Shown here: positions 35,381 through 43,905 of the stretch, one piece after another | Layout: every line of letters begins with the position of its first letter | How positions within the stretch are numbered: the stretch's first letter is position 1 | DNA from: AR5 sp035762565 | GTDB lineage: Bacteria > Methylomirabilota > Methylomirabilia > Rokubacteriales > CSP1-6 | Length of the DNA stretch: 64,000 nt | Reading direction: 5' to 3' | NCBI GenBank assembly: GCA_035762565.1 | Contig: DASTOJ010000005.1 | Coordinates: 55,527 to 119,526, forward strand | Program-made: the position numbers and the translations under genes | Notes under the pieces: generated by a model | The model's database searches: none | Told to the model about the DNA's origin: nothing | What the model saw: the letters and a program-made list of their open reading frames with translations, nothing else

Positions 35381-36349
35381 CTACTTGAGCCGCGGGTCGA
35401 GCGCGTCGCGCAGGCCGTCGCCGAACAGGTTGAAGCCGAGCACGGTGACGAAGATGGCCAGGCCGGGGAAGAGCGACAGCCACATGTTGGCCTGGATGAA
35501 CGCGACGTTGGCCTTGAGATCCCAGCCCCAGCTCGGCGTGGGCGGCTGGGTGCCGAGGCCCAGGAACGACAGCGTGGCCTCCACGATGATGGACGTCGCG
35601 ATGCCGAGGGTGGTGGTCACGATGATCGGGGCCAGGCAGTTCGGCAGCACGTGGCGGAACAGGATCCACGGGTCCCGCACGCCGAGCGCCCGGCAGGCCT
35701 CGACGTACTCCTTCTCCTTGATCGACAGCACGCTGCCCCGCACCAGCCGCGCGTAGATCGGGATGCGGACGATGGCGATGGCGCCGGTGACCTTCATGGT
35801 GCCGATCAGCCCGGCCGTGGGCGTGAAGATGACCATCAGGATGATGGCGAGCAGGTAGATCGGGAAGGCGAGGATCAGGTCCATCACCCGCATGATGGAG
35901 GTATCGACCCGGCCCCCGTAGAAGCCGGCGATCAGGCCGAACGGCACGCCGACGAACAGCGCGAGCAGCACCGACGACACCCCCACCAGCAGCGAGATCC
36001 GCGTGCCGTGGATGACCCGGCTCAGCATGTCGCGCCCCAGCTGGTCCGTGCCCAGCGGATGGTCCCAGCTCGGCCGGGCGAAGGTGCGCGTGTGATCGCT
36101 GGCGATCGGGCTCAGGGGGGCCAGCACGTCCGCGAAGAGCGCCACCACCAGCAGGACGGCGACGATGCCCGCGCCCACCAGCGCGGTCATGCTGCGCCGG
36201 AGCCGGCGCAGCCCCTGCACCAGCGGCGATTCGGAAGGCCTGGCACGCGCCGCCCAGGCGGCGTCCCGGGCCACCGGGAGATCGGCCTCGCCGACACTTC
36301 CGCCGCTGATCGGCCGTGACCCCGTCCGTGCGTCGCTGCCGTCCGTCAT
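35381..36349 (-). CDS. Peptide/nickel-type ABC transporter permease (DppC-like)
   Basis: A 322-residue inner-membrane permease. After a 45-residue cytoplasmic tail and a first helix (MTALVGAGIVAVLLVVALFADVL) comes the DppC-type segment HPLGTDQLGRDMLSRVIHGTR. The BPD_transp_1 core has the EAA loop YVEACRALGVRDPWILFRHVLPN and the end VEATLSFLGLGTQPPTPSWG. It pairs with the adjacent DppB-like gene. It ends 27 bases before livK. No DppD/DppF ATPases follow. Confidence 0.92.
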   Translation of the reverse strand: MTDGSDARTGSRPISGGSVGEADLPVARDAAWAARARPSESPLVQGLRRLRRSMTALVGAGIVAVLLVVALFADVLAPLSPIASDHTRTFARPSWDHPLGTDQLGRDMLSRVIHGTRISLLVGVSSVLLALFVGVPFGLIAGFYGGRVDTSIMRVMDLILAFPIYLLAIILMVIFTPTAGLIGTMKVTGAIAIVRIPIYARLVRGSVLSIKEKEYVEACRALGVRDPWILFRHVLPNCLAPIIVTTTLGIATSIIVEATLSFLGLGTQPPTPSWGWDLKANVAFIQANMWLSLFPGLAIFVTVLGFNLFGDGLRDALDPRLK

Positions 36350-36356
36350 GGGCTCC

Positions 36357-37331
36357 TCAGGCGTACCGGATGCGGGGATCCAGGAAGGTGTAGGTCAGGT
36401 CCACCACGAGGTTCATGACCACGAAGGCGAGCGCCGTCAGCAGGGCGAAGCCCTGCACCTGCTGGTAGTCGCGCGCGATGATCGCGTCGATGCCGAAGGT
36501 GCCCAGTCCCGGCATGGCGAAGAGCGTCTCCACCACGATCGCGCCGCCGATGAGGAAACCGACCTGGAGCCCCATCACGGTCACGGTGGGGATCAGCGCG
36601 TTCTTGAGCGCGTGCTTGAACACGATCGGGCGCTCGGACAGGCCCTTGGCCCGCGCCGTGGTGACGTACTCGGTGCGGATGACCTCCAGCATGCTGGCGC
36701 GGAGCAGGCGCGTGAGGATGGCGGCCCGCCCCACGCCCAGGGCGATGGCGGGCAGGAACACGTGCTGGAGGTTGCCCCAGAAGCTCGACCCGCAGACCAT
36801 GGTCGGACAGGTGCCGGGCAGGTACACCCAGCCCGAGCTGGGAAGCAGCCCGCCGAGGCCGATGGAGAAGACCAGGAGCAGGAGGACGCCGATGAAGAAC
36901 TCGGGGATGGAGACGCCGATCATGGCCACCGAGGTGGCCGTGTAGTCGGCCCAGGTGTTCTGGCGCAGGGCGCCGATGATGGCGGCCGGAATCGCGATGG
37001 CCAGGGCCACCCCCATGGACAGCACGATCAGCTCCAGGGTCACCGGCAGGCGGATGAGCACGTCCTGGAGCACCGGACGCCCGGTGAGGATCGAGGCGCC
37101 CCAGTCACCCTGCACGAGCTTGCCCAGCCAGATCGCGTACTGGACCACGATCGGCTTGTTCAGCCCATACTCCTCCCGCGCCTTGATCGCGTCCTCCTCG
37201 GTGTAGGCGTCGCCGAGGACCGACACGACGGGGTCGCCGGGGACCGACCGCATCATCACGAACACCACGAAGGTGATCATGAGGACCGTCGGCACGATCT
37301 GCAGCAGCCGTCTCAGGATGTAGGTCCGCAT
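36357..37331 (-). CDS. Peptide/nickel-type ABC transporter permease (DppB-like)
   Basis: A 324-residue inner-membrane permease. The opening MRTYILRRLLQIVPTVLMIT and the MRSVPGDPVVSVLGDAYTEE segment are typical of DppB. The EAA loop is YVTTARAKGLSERPIVFKHALKN and the C-terminus ends DLTYTFLDPRIRYA. A longer than usual periplasmic loop with two Cys (CPTMVCGSSF) lies near residue 185-195. It sits between the binding protein gene (18-base gap) and the DppC-like gene (7-base gap). Confidence 0.92.
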   Translation of the reverse strand: MRTYILRRLLQIVPTVLMITFVVFVMMRSVPGDPVVSVLGDAYTEEDAIKAREEYGLNKPIVVQYAIWLGKLVQGDWGASILTGRPVLQDVLIRLPVTLELIVLSMGVALAIAIPAAIIGALRQNTWADYTATSVAMIGVSIPEFFIGVLLLLVFSIGLGGLLPSSGWVYLPGTCPTMVCGSSFWGNLQHVFLPAIALGVGRAAILTRLLRASMLEVIRTEYVTTARAKGLSERPIVFKHALKNALIPTVTVMGLQVGFLIGGAIVVETLFAMPGLGTFGIDAIIARDYQQVQGFALLTALAFVVMNLVVDLTYTFLDPRIRYA

Positions 37332-37349
37332 CCCCGGCGCCCGCGCCGC

Positions 37350-38981
37350 CTACTTGTCGAGCCACACCTTGTGGTAGTGAACCTCGAACTCGGCGTTGTA
37401 CACGTAATCTTTCATCCACGGCTGCGCGACCATGAAGAATGGCGATCCCGAGATCGTGTTCCAGTACAGCTTGTCGGCCATGTATTCGAGAAATTCCTTC
37501 GCGAGCGCCTTGCGCTTGACGGGGTCCAGCTCCTTCGCGTACCGGGTGAAGTAGTCGTCGACCTTCGTGTCGGTATGGCGCGGGTGGCTCCACGCGGACG
37601 ACTTGGTCGACACGTACGCGCTCGCGAGATAGCCGTTGCTGTCGATGGTCAGCAGGGACAGGAGATCCTCGACGTACATGTCCCAGGGGCCGTCCCCCAG
37701 CGTCGTGTTCATCCAGGAGACCTTGTCCACGAGCCGGATGTTCGCGGTCACGCCGATGCGCGCCAGCTGCTCCTTGATGACCGTGGCGATGACGTTGAAC
37801 ACGCTCTTCTCGGTGTTCGTCATCAGCTCCAGGGTCAGCGGCTTCGACGGACCCCAGCCCGCCTCGGCGAGCAGGGCCTTGGCCTTGGCCTGGTCGTGGG
37901 GGCACAGGTGGTTCACGTTGACCGACTCCAGGGTGCCCGGGGGCGCCATCCCGACCCAGGGGGTCGCCTGGCCCTTGAAGGCGATCTTCACGATCTCCTG
38001 CCGGTCGATGCCGTAGCAGCCGATCGCCTTGCGCACCCGGAGATCGCCGAAGATCGGGTGCGGAACGCGGTCCGGCGACATCGGCTTGCCGTCCTTCGGG
38101 ATGGTGACCTTCATCGCCGCCATCATCGGCGTCGTCTCTTTGCCGGTCAGGATCTGGGCCTTCGGGTTCTGCGCCTTCATCGTGTCGACGTGCTCGGGCG
38201 AGAAGGAGGCGATGAAGTCGATCTCGCCGGCCTTGAACGCCGCCATCTCGGTGACCGGGTCCTTGATCACCCGGACGATCACCTTGTCGAGGTAGGGGAG
38301 CCCGGGCACGAAGTACTTGTCGAACCGCTCCATCGCCAGGTGGCTGCCCTTCACCCACTCGACGTACTTGAACGGACCGCAGCCGACGATCGCCCCCGGC
38401 TTGCCCTGCTTGCGGTCGTCGACGGTGAACTTCTGGAGGGAGGCCGGCGAGAGGAGGATCAGGCCCGTCCGGTACGCGGAGAGCATGTGCAGGAAGAAGG
38501 CGTAGGGGTGCTTGAGCCGGACCTGGAGCGTCTGCGGGTCCACCACCTCGACGCTGTGGACCGGCTCGTAGAAGGGCCGCATGCCGGACTTGGTGGCCGG
38601 GTCTCTCATGCGGTCGATGTTGAACTTGACCGCGGCGGCATCGACCGGCGTGCCGTCGTGGAAGACGACGTTCCTGCGGAGCTTGAAGGTGTAGAGCAGG
38701 CCGTCGGTCGAGGTCGTCCACGACTCGGCGGCATCGCCCACGAACTTGCCGTCGGGCGTGAGGTTGGTGAGGCTGCAGCCGACGTTCATGGCGACCCACA
38801 TCATTTCGTAGCCGGGGGCGGTGTGGAAGTCGAGGTTGGCGATCTCGTTGCCGTAAGAGACGCGCAGCGTGCCGCCCCGCTTCGGTGCCTGCGCTTCGGC
38901 GGGTGGCGGGAGGGTGAGGCTTGCGGCGACGGCGAGCGCGAGGACGGCGGCGAGTGACCTGGGGAAAGTTCGTAGGCGCAT
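37350..38981 (-). CDS. Peptide-type ABC transporter substrate-binding protein (SBP family 5)
   Basis: A 543-residue periplasmic binding protein. The signal peptide MRLRTFPRSLAAVLALAVAA continues through LPPPAEA, with cleavage near AEAQA. The family 5 pattern follows: KRGGTLRVSYGNEIANLDFH, AESWTTSTDGLLYTFKLRRNVVF and FHDGTPVDAAAVKFNIDRM, and later VRKAIGCYGIDRQEIVKIAF. Substrates can be peptides, opines, glutathione, nickel chelates or plant sugars; nothing here decides which. GGGAGGG precedes the start. Confidence 0.92.
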   Translation of the reverse strand: MRLRTFPRSLAAVLALAVAASLTLPPPAEAQAPKRGGTLRVSYGNEIANLDFHTAPGYEMMWVAMNVGCSLTNLTPDGKFVGDAAESWTTSTDGLLYTFKLRRNVVFHDGTPVDAAAVKFNIDRMRDPATKSGMRPFYEPVHSVEVVDPQTLQVRLKHPYAFFLHMLSAYRTGLILLSPASLQKFTVDDRKQGKPGAIVGCGPFKYVEWVKGSHLAMERFDKYFVPGLPYLDKVIVRVIKDPVTEMAAFKAGEIDFIASFSPEHVDTMKAQNPKAQILTGKETTPMMAAMKVTIPKDGKPMSPDRVPHPIFGDLRVRKAIGCYGIDRQEIVKIAFKGQATPWVGMAPPGTLESVNVNHLCPHDQAKAKALLAEAGWGPSKPLTLELMTNTEKSVFNVIATVIKEQLARIGVTANIRLVDKVSWMNTTLGDGPWDMYVEDLLSLLTIDSNGYLASAYVSTKSSAWSHPRHTDTKVDDYFTRYAKELDPVKRKALAKEFLEYMADKLYWNTISGSPFFMVAQPWMKDYVYNAEFEVHYHKVWLDK

Positions 38982-39174
38982 AGCGTCTTCCCTCCCTACG
39001 TGGTCTCAGGCTGAGCGGGACTGTCGAGAGCGACGGCCACGACGATTGCGCGACACTGTACAGCAATCCCGTCCTGTCAACAACAGCCCGTGCCGGCTGT
39101 CAGTTCCCCGCGTCGGGGGGTCGGGGCACACCGGGCCGTGGGGGGTGGGGGGGCAGGTCAGGGACCCCCTCCGC
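38982..39174. other. Gap with a -35-like box and a G-tract cluster
   Basis: On the minus strand TTGACA (39080-39075) could be the -35 of the peptide importer, but the nearest TAnnnT (TACAGT) is only 14 bases further, too short for a normal promoter. Plus-strand positions 39115-39157 hold five G-runs of three or more and could form a G-quadruplex. No coding signal is seen. Confidence 0.4.
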
Positions 39175-40017
39175 TCACAGAAAGCGGCGGTTCTTGCGCT
39201 CGTCGGGCGGGTCGAGGCCGAGCGCGATCAGCTTGCGGTCGACGTAGGCCTTGTAGGCCTCGCGGATCTCGGCGTTGCCCACAGACTTGAGCCCCCACTG
39301 GATGAAGCGGGGAGCGTTCCGGGAGTCGGAGCGGCCAAACATGTCGAGCCCGGCCGGGTACCACTTGCCGAGCAGGTGCTGGACCAGCGCCCGACCTCGC
39401 GGCTCCGCGCAGATCTGCCGCAGGAAGTGATAGCCCATCTCGGAGTGCCCGACCTCGTCGCGCTCGACCGTCGCCGACATCTTGGCCAGCGGCACGTAGG
39501 ACGACTCGCGCCAGTCGCGGGCGTGGAAGGCGCCGTTGAGGTCGACCAGGAAGTGGAACAACGCGTCGTCGGCCCACGTCTCGCGGGGCAGGTGGAAGGT
39601 GTAGTGCACGTAGGGCACGTCGCGCAGCGCGAAGTCGCGCTCGAGGCCGACGGCCAGGCGATGGAACATGATCGCGTGCTTCAGCTCCTCGGCCAGGTAC
39701 TCGGCCTTGAGCAGCTTGGACTCGGCGTCGGGGAAGATGGCCTCGGCCAGGTCCAGGCAGGTGGCCATCAGGCCCAGGAAGCTCTTGTTGCCGGCCCGCT
39801 CGCCCTCGTGGCGGAGCATCTTGAGGAGCAGCTCGCGGTACTCCGCCGGCAGCGGCTCGCCCTCGTCGAACCGGTGGGCCGGCCGGCCCGCCGGCGGCGT
39901 GAACTGCGGCAGGGGATCGCCGTGCGCGTAGAGCCGCCGCCAGAACGGCCACAGCTCGGTCCGTCCCCGCCGCTCGGCATCCTCGATGACGCTCGTCTCG
40001 TGGTCCGTGTTCCCCAT
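39175..40017 (-). CDS. PaaA-like non-heme diiron (ferritin-fold) protein
   Basis: A 280-residue protein resembling the phenylacetyl-CoA epoxidase PaaA/PaaC ferritin-like family. Two ExxH metal motifs are visible, ELKH in LAEELKHAIMFH and EVGH in VERDEVGHSEMGYHF, along with earlier Glu residues (HEGERAGNKSF, LAEAIFPDAE). The late part, KWYPAGLDMFGRSDSRN, also fits the family. The ATG at 40017 overlaps the stop of the upstream zinc-ribbon-like gene (TGATG), so the two are translated together. No PaaB, PaaC or PaaE is present, so phenylacetate is not implied. An oxidation or N-oxygenation role is possible but open. Confidence 0.75.
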   Translation of the reverse strand: MGNTDHETSVIEDAERRGRTELWPFWRRLYAHGDPLPQFTPPAGRPAHRFDEGEPLPAEYRELLLKMLRHEGERAGNKSFLGLMATCLDLAEAIFPDAESKLLKAEYLAEELKHAIMFHRLAVGLERDFALRDVPYVHYTFHLPRETWADDALFHFLVDLNGAFHARDWRESSYVPLAKMSATVERDEVGHSEMGYHFLRQICAEPRGRALVQHLLGKWYPAGLDMFGRSDSRNAPRFIQWGLKSVGNAEIREAYKAYVDRKLIALGLDPPDERKNRRFL

Positions 40018-40313
40018 CACACCGGGTCTCCGTGGCGGCGCCGGGCCGCCTCCCATCGCGCGGCGTCGAGCCCGCGGGTGACCTCGCGCTGGTGACCGCA
40101 CGGACAGCCGAGCAGCCCCGTCGCGTAGAGGTCGAACTGCTGCTCGACGAGCGCCGCCGCCATGTCCGGCAGCAGGCGGTCGCCGACGTTGCCGACCATG
40201 CGCCCGCACCTGCCGCACAGGAGCCGATAGTACGTGCCGTAGGTTGCCGGCCGGTCAAGTGCGATGCCGACGCGCCCGTACGCGGCCCGGATCTCCTCCA
40301 CGATGTCGCTCAC
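40017..40313 (-). CDS. Small zinc-ribbon-like protein coupled to the diiron protein
   Basis: A 98-residue protein with two Cys clusters, LLCGRCGRMV (about 32-41) and LLGCPCGHQ (about 68-76), spaced like a treble-clef or zinc ribbon. Around them are short helices (VEEIRAAYGRVG, DMAAALVEQQFDLYATG). No family is recognised. The GTG start overlaps the stop of a ligase remnant by 4 bases and its own stop overlaps the diiron gene by one base. The arrangement suggests a dedicated partner, perhaps metal delivery or structural; that is inference. Confidence 0.6.
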   Translation of the reverse strand: MSDIVEEIRAAYGRVGIALDRPATYGTYYRLLCGRCGRMVGNVGDRLLPDMAAALVEQQFDLYATGLLGCPCGHQREVTRGLDAARWEAARRRHGDPV

Positions 40314-40435
40314 GCGGTCTCCATCCGCCGCCGCACCTCCTCGCGCAGCACAGCCTTGCCCATCTTGCCCAGGGCCGTCAGCGGCAGCCGCTCGTGCGGC
40401 TCGGCCCGATAGTACCCCCGGATCGTGTCCGAGCC
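40310..40435 (-). pseudogene. C-terminal stump of an acyl-CoA synthetase (AMP-binding family)
   Basis: The last ~35 codons of a minus-strand frame read ERLPLTALGKMGKAVLREEV plus an Arg-rich tail. This matches the C-terminal motif of acyl-CoA ligases around the catalytic Lys (LPxTxxGKxxKxxLR). The rest of the ~500-residue enzyme is absent; upstream sequence in the frame is Arg/Ser-rich and runs into the divergent lipoprotein gene. The stop overlaps the start of the zinc-ribbon-like gene, so the operon once began with a ligase. Confidence 0.6.
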
Positions 40436-40619
40436 GCGCGCCTGCAGCTCACCCCCCCTCGCCGGGGGTACCGCGAGGCCGGCGTCGTCGGCGACCCGGA
40501 TCTCTCGGCGCCCGGGGGACCGGCTGGCCACCTCTCGGGATCGCGCAAGGCTAGGCGCCTGGGCGTGCGCCCCCGGCGTGTGGCATCGTGTTTGTATTGT
40601 GTGCGAGAGGAGGTGCGTC

Positions 40620-41333
40620 ATGAAAATGCTCATCGTTGCCTGGATCATCGCCCTGCTCGCCGGGTGCGCGACCACACCATCTCCCGCGCCGGCCGCGGGG
40701 ACGCAGACGTTCACCGGCGAGGTCTGGAGCTGGGACGACCGGGAGTCGACCGTGACGCTGGTCCAGGGTGGCCAGCACATCCGGGTCAAGACCACGCCCG
40801 ACCAGGTCCGCGGGCTGCGCCTTCACGAGCGGGTGCGCGTCACGGGAACCCCGGCGCCGCCGGCCGACCTCGTCGTGACCCTCGGCCCCGTCGGCCCGGT
40901 CAACCCGGTGCCAAAGGGTCAGCCCGAAGTGGTGGAGCTCAAGGGTACCGTGACGTCGGCCGACCCCAACGGACGGATCGCCGTCGGCTCCGCCCGTGGT
41001 CCGATCCACCTGTGGGGCGCCGCCGGCGCCGACAAGCGCTTCCCCGCGGGCGCGCCGGTGACCGTGTGGATGAGCGTGCAGCCGGTCGATCTGGTGCCCG
41101 CCGCCACGCCCGCCACGCCGGCCCCGGCGCCCGTCACCGCGCCGGCGGCATCACCGTCGAGCGAGCCGGGCGATCACGCCGTCGTCACGGGCCGCATCAT
41201 CGGGATCAACCCCGGCGGCGTGCTCGTCGTGGAGTCGCCGACCGGCCCCATCCAGGTGCTCGCGGCCGACGGGACGCGCTACAAGGTAGGTGACTGGATC
41301 CTGGTCCGCACGACGGTGCGCACCGCTGCGTAA
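40620..41333 (+). CDS. Putative lipoprotein with repeated OB-like segments
   Basis: A 237-residue exported protein. The signal peptide MKMLIVAWIIALLAGC ends in a lipobox (LAGC, Cys16). After a Pro/Ala linker there are three short beta-rich segments with similar phrasing: TFTGEVWSWDDRESTVTLVQ, VELKGTVTSADPNGRIAVGS and AVVTGRIIGINPGGVLVVES, each followed by a valine-rich strand. They look like tandem OB-type/DUF5666-like units separated by a Pro/Ala-rich spacer (about 165-185). GAGAGGAGG precedes the ATG. An extended -10-like TGTATTGT lies 18-25 bases upstream. Function unknown. Confidence 0.7.
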   Translation: MKMLIVAWIIALLAGCATTPSPAPAAGTQTFTGEVWSWDDRESTVTLVQGGQHIRVKTTPDQVRGLRLHERVRVTGTPAPPADLVVTLGPVGPVNPVPKGQPEVVELKGTVTSADPNGRIAVGSARGPIHLWGAAGADKRFPAGAPVTVWMSVQPVDLVPAATPATPAPAPVTAPAASPSSEPGDHAVVTGRIIGINPGGVLVVESPTGPIQVLAADGTRYKVGDWILVRTTVRTAA

Positions 41334-41388
41334 CCTTTACCAACCACGAGACGGAGGCCGGCCGCGCGGCGCCTCCCGGAGGATCCTC

Positions 41389-42273
41389 ATGCGCTCACGG
41401 CTGCGCTCGCGGTCGCGGACGTCCGTGGTCGGCGTGCTCCTGGTGGCGGTGGCCTGGACGGGCCCGGCGCTCGGGCAGGAGCTGGACGGCACGCTCAAGA
41501 AGATCAAGACCTCGGGAACGTTCGCGATCGGGTACCGGGAGTCCTCGCCGCCGTTCTCGTTCGTCGGCCAGGACAAGCGGCCGGTGGGCTATTCCATCGA
41601 CCTGTGCCTCCACGTCGCCGGCGCCATCCAGAGGCAGCTCGGGCTGGCGGACCTCAAGCTCGGCTGGGTGCCGGTGACGCCGGAGACACGGATTTCGGCG
41701 GTGGTGCGGGGCACCGTGGACATCGAGTGCGGCTCCACCACGGCCAGCCTGTCGCGCCAGGAGCAGGTGGACTTCAGCCTGATGACGTTCGTGGACGGCG
41801 GCAGTCTCATGACCACCGCGGCCGGGACGCTGCGCGGCCTCGGCGAGCTGGGCAACCAGCGGATCGGCGTCGTTCGCGGCACCACGACGGAGAAGGCCCT
41901 GACGGCGTTCCTGGCCAAGGAGGGCGTCAAGGTGCAGATGGTCAACGTCAAGGACCACGCCGAGGGGCTGGCGGCTCTGCAGGCGCGCAGGATCGACGCC
42001 TACGCGTCGGACCGGGGGATCCTGCTGGGCCTGGCCCTCACCACGGGCGACCCACGCCGTTTCGCCGTGGCCAACGTGCTGTTCTCCTACGAGCCGTACG
42101 CACTGATGCTGCGCCGCAACGACGCCGCGTTCCGGCTGGCCGTCAACCGGGCGCTGGCCGAGCTCTATCGCTCGGGCAAGGTCTCGGCGCTCTACGACCG
42201 GTGGTTCGGCACGTTCGGCAAGCCCAATCCGGCGCTGCAGTCGATGTACCTGCTGAACGGGTTGCCGGAGTAG
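41389..42273 (+). CDS. Amino-acid ABC transporter substrate-binding protein (SBP family 3)
   Basis: A 294-residue periplasmic binding protein, similar in layout to glutamate/aspartate binding proteins. The signal peptide is basic at the start (MRSRLRSRSRTSVVG) and ends near GPALGQ. Family 3 features: GTLKKIKTSGTFAIGYRESS, PPFSFVGQDKRPVGYSIDLC, VDIECGSTTASLSRQEQVDFS and AYASDRGILLGLAL. No permease or ATPase genes adjoin it, so it is an orphan binding component. GGAGGATCCTC precedes the ATG. Confidence 0.9.
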   Translation: MRSRLRSRSRTSVVGVLLVAVAWTGPALGQELDGTLKKIKTSGTFAIGYRESSPPFSFVGQDKRPVGYSIDLCLHVAGAIQRQLGLADLKLGWVPVTPETRISAVVRGTVDIECGSTTASLSRQEQVDFSLMTFVDGGSLMTTAAGTLRGLGELGNQRIGVVRGTTTEKALTAFLAKEGVKVQMVNVKDHAEGLAALQARRIDAYASDRGILLGLALTTGDPRRFAVANVLFSYEPYALMLRRNDAAFRLAVNRALAELYRSGKVSALYDRWFGTFGKPNPALQSMYLLNGLPE

Positions 42274-42564
42274 GCGCCGCTCACTCCGGCCCGGCAAGAG
42301 CCACGTCAGGGCGGGCCACCCGCCGGGACCATCGCGCTCGCGCGTCGAGCGCTACAGGGGCAGCCCAAGCTCGCGCGCCGCCTGAATCTGCGCCGTGTCG
42401 AGGCTGAGGAAGCCCGACGGCCATCCCCGACGAGCGCCTGGCCGACCTCGCCGCGTACGACTCGCACCCGAATCCACGACCTGAGCCGCCGCGGCGGCCC
42501 CGCGGGCGTGCTACGATCTCGCCGCTGCCGGGCCGTCCGCCGCGCAGGGGGAGGTCAGCGCCCG
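42274..42564. other. Non-coding gap before the partner-switching genes
   Basis: No convincing gene. On the minus strand a short stretch (about 42352-42414) reads GFLSLDTAQIQAARELGLPL and stop, possibly the tail of a lost gene. A TACGAT hexamer at 42512-42517, 47 bases before the STAS gene, may be its -10 box. Confidence 0.3.
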
Positions 42565-42939
42565 ATGGTCCTCGACCATACACGCTTCGCCGACGTCGTG
42601 GTGGTCGCGCCCCGGGGGCGCATCGACCACGCGACGTCGGAGGGCGTTCGCGAGGCGCTGGCGCCGTTCCTGGCGCGCTGCACCGCCGACGGAGACCGCG
42701 TCGTCCTCGACCTGGCCGGCGTGGAGTACATCAGCAGCGCCGGCCTGCGCGTGCTCATGCTGGCCGCCAAGCAGGCCAGGGTCCAGCAGGGGTTCTTCGC
42801 CGTGGCGGCCGCCCAGCCGCTCGTCCTCGAGATCCTCGAGATCAGCAAGTTCACGCTCGTCCTCCGCACCCTGCCCACGGTGCGCGACGCGGTGACCGCG
42901 GCGTCGCCGGCGGGGCTGGCGGCCTTCGAGCGAGGCTGA
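42565..42939 (+). CDS. STAS-domain anti-anti-sigma factor (RsbV/SpoIIAA-like)
   Basis: A 124-residue cytoplasmic STAS protein. The phosphorylatable serine is in VEYISSAGLRVLM (Ser57/Ser58), preceded by the strand RVVLDLAG and the N-terminal VVVVAPRGRIDHATSE. In partner switching the unphosphorylated form binds the anti-sigma kinase and frees its client. A PP2C phosphatase (43906) and an HATPase kinase (47196) in the same neighbourhood complete the set. GGGGGAGG lies 14 bases upstream of the ATG. Confidence 0.9.
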   Translation: MVLDHTRFADVVVVAPRGRIDHATSEGVREALAPFLARCTADGDRVVLDLAGVEYISSAGLRVLMLAAKQARVQQGFFAVAAAQPLVLEILEISKFTLVLRTLPTVRDAVTAASPAGLAAFERG

Positions 42940-42945
42940 GGCGGC

Positions 42946-43902
42946 GTGCGCGTCCGGTTCTGGGGCACGCGCGGCTCCATCCCCACGCCCATGACGGCGG
43001 CGGCGCTCAAGGGCAAGCTGATCGCCGCGCTGGGCCAGGCCGGCGGCCGCCGCTTCGACACGCCGGCCGCGATCGAGGCATTCGTCGAGCAGGAGCTGGA
43101 CTTCACGGTGCGCCACACCTTCGGCGGCGACTCCTCGTGCGTGCAGCTGGACTGGGGGGGCGACGAGTACGTGCTGTGCGACATGGGCAGCGGCGCCCGC
43201 GTCTTCGGCAACCACGTGCTGGCTGCGCGCCGCGGCGTGCCCGCCGTGTACCACGTGTTCATGTCCCACACGCACTGGGACCACATCGCGGGGTTCCCGT
43301 TCTTCCTGCCGGCCTACATCCCCGGCAACACCATCCACGTCTACGGCTGCCACGCTTGGCTCGAAGAGGCCTTCCGGCGCCAGCACGGCGCGCCCTCGTT
43401 CCCGGTGGAGTGGGCCCGGCTGGGGGCGGACATCCGCTTCGTGACGCTCGAGCCCGGCCGCCCGTACGAGCTGGGGGGCTTCCGGGTGAGCGCCCGGCGC
43501 CAGCACCACACGGGCGATTCCTACGGCTACCGCTTCGAGCGGGAGGGCCGCGTGGTCGTCTACTCCACCGACTCCGAGCACAAGCTGGACGACCCCGCCC
43601 AGGCCACCGCCTTCGCGGAGTTCTTCCGCGACGCCGACCTCGTGATCTTCGACGCCCAGTACTCGCTGGCCGAGGCGATCTCGATCAAGGAGGACTGGGG
43701 GCACTCGAGCAACGTGGTGGGCGTCGAGCTCTGCCAGATGGCCCGGGCCCGGCACCTGTGCATGTTCCACCACGAGCCCACCTGGGACGACGAGAAGATC
43801 GCCGCCGTCCTGGCCGAGACGCGGCGGCTCGAGGAGATCACCCGCGGCGATCACGCGGTGCGGGTATCGGCCGCCTGGGACGGGATGGAGATCGATCTCT
43901 AG
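42946..43902 (+). CDS. Metallo-beta-lactamase-fold hydrolase
   Basis: A 318-residue cytoplasmic MBL-fold protein. The metal motif is SHTHWDHIAGFPFF, with further ligands in RQHHTGDSYGYR, VYSTDSEH, IFDAQY and CMFHHEP. The opening VRFWGTRGSIPTP and FGGDSSCVQLDWGGDEYVLCDMGSG are typical of the group that includes phosphodiesterase-like and cyclic-nucleotide hydrolases. It starts 6 bases after the STAS gene and ends 3 bases before the CHASE2-PP2C gene, so it belongs to the signalling operon. A nucleotide second-messenger substrate is possible but unproven. Confidence 0.85.
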   Translation: MRVRFWGTRGSIPTPMTAAALKGKLIAALGQAGGRRFDTPAAIEAFVEQELDFTVRHTFGGDSSCVQLDWGGDEYVLCDMGSGARVFGNHVLAARRGVPAVYHVFMSHTHWDHIAGFPFFLPAYIPGNTIHVYGCHAWLEEAFRRQHGAPSFPVEWARLGADIRFVTLEPGRPYELGGFRVSARRQHHTGDSYGYRFEREGRVVVYSTDSEHKLDDPAQATAFAEFFRDADLVIFDAQYSLAEAISIKEDWGHSSNVVGVELCQMARARHLCMFHHEPTWDDEKIAAVLAETRRLEEITRGDHAVRVSAAWDGMEIDL

Positions 43903-43905
43903 CCC

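Noticed and set aside
36165..38957. 930-codon plus-strand frame opposite the peptide importer genes
   Set aside because: His/Asp/Arg-rich shadow frame antisense to three well-recognised ABC genes.
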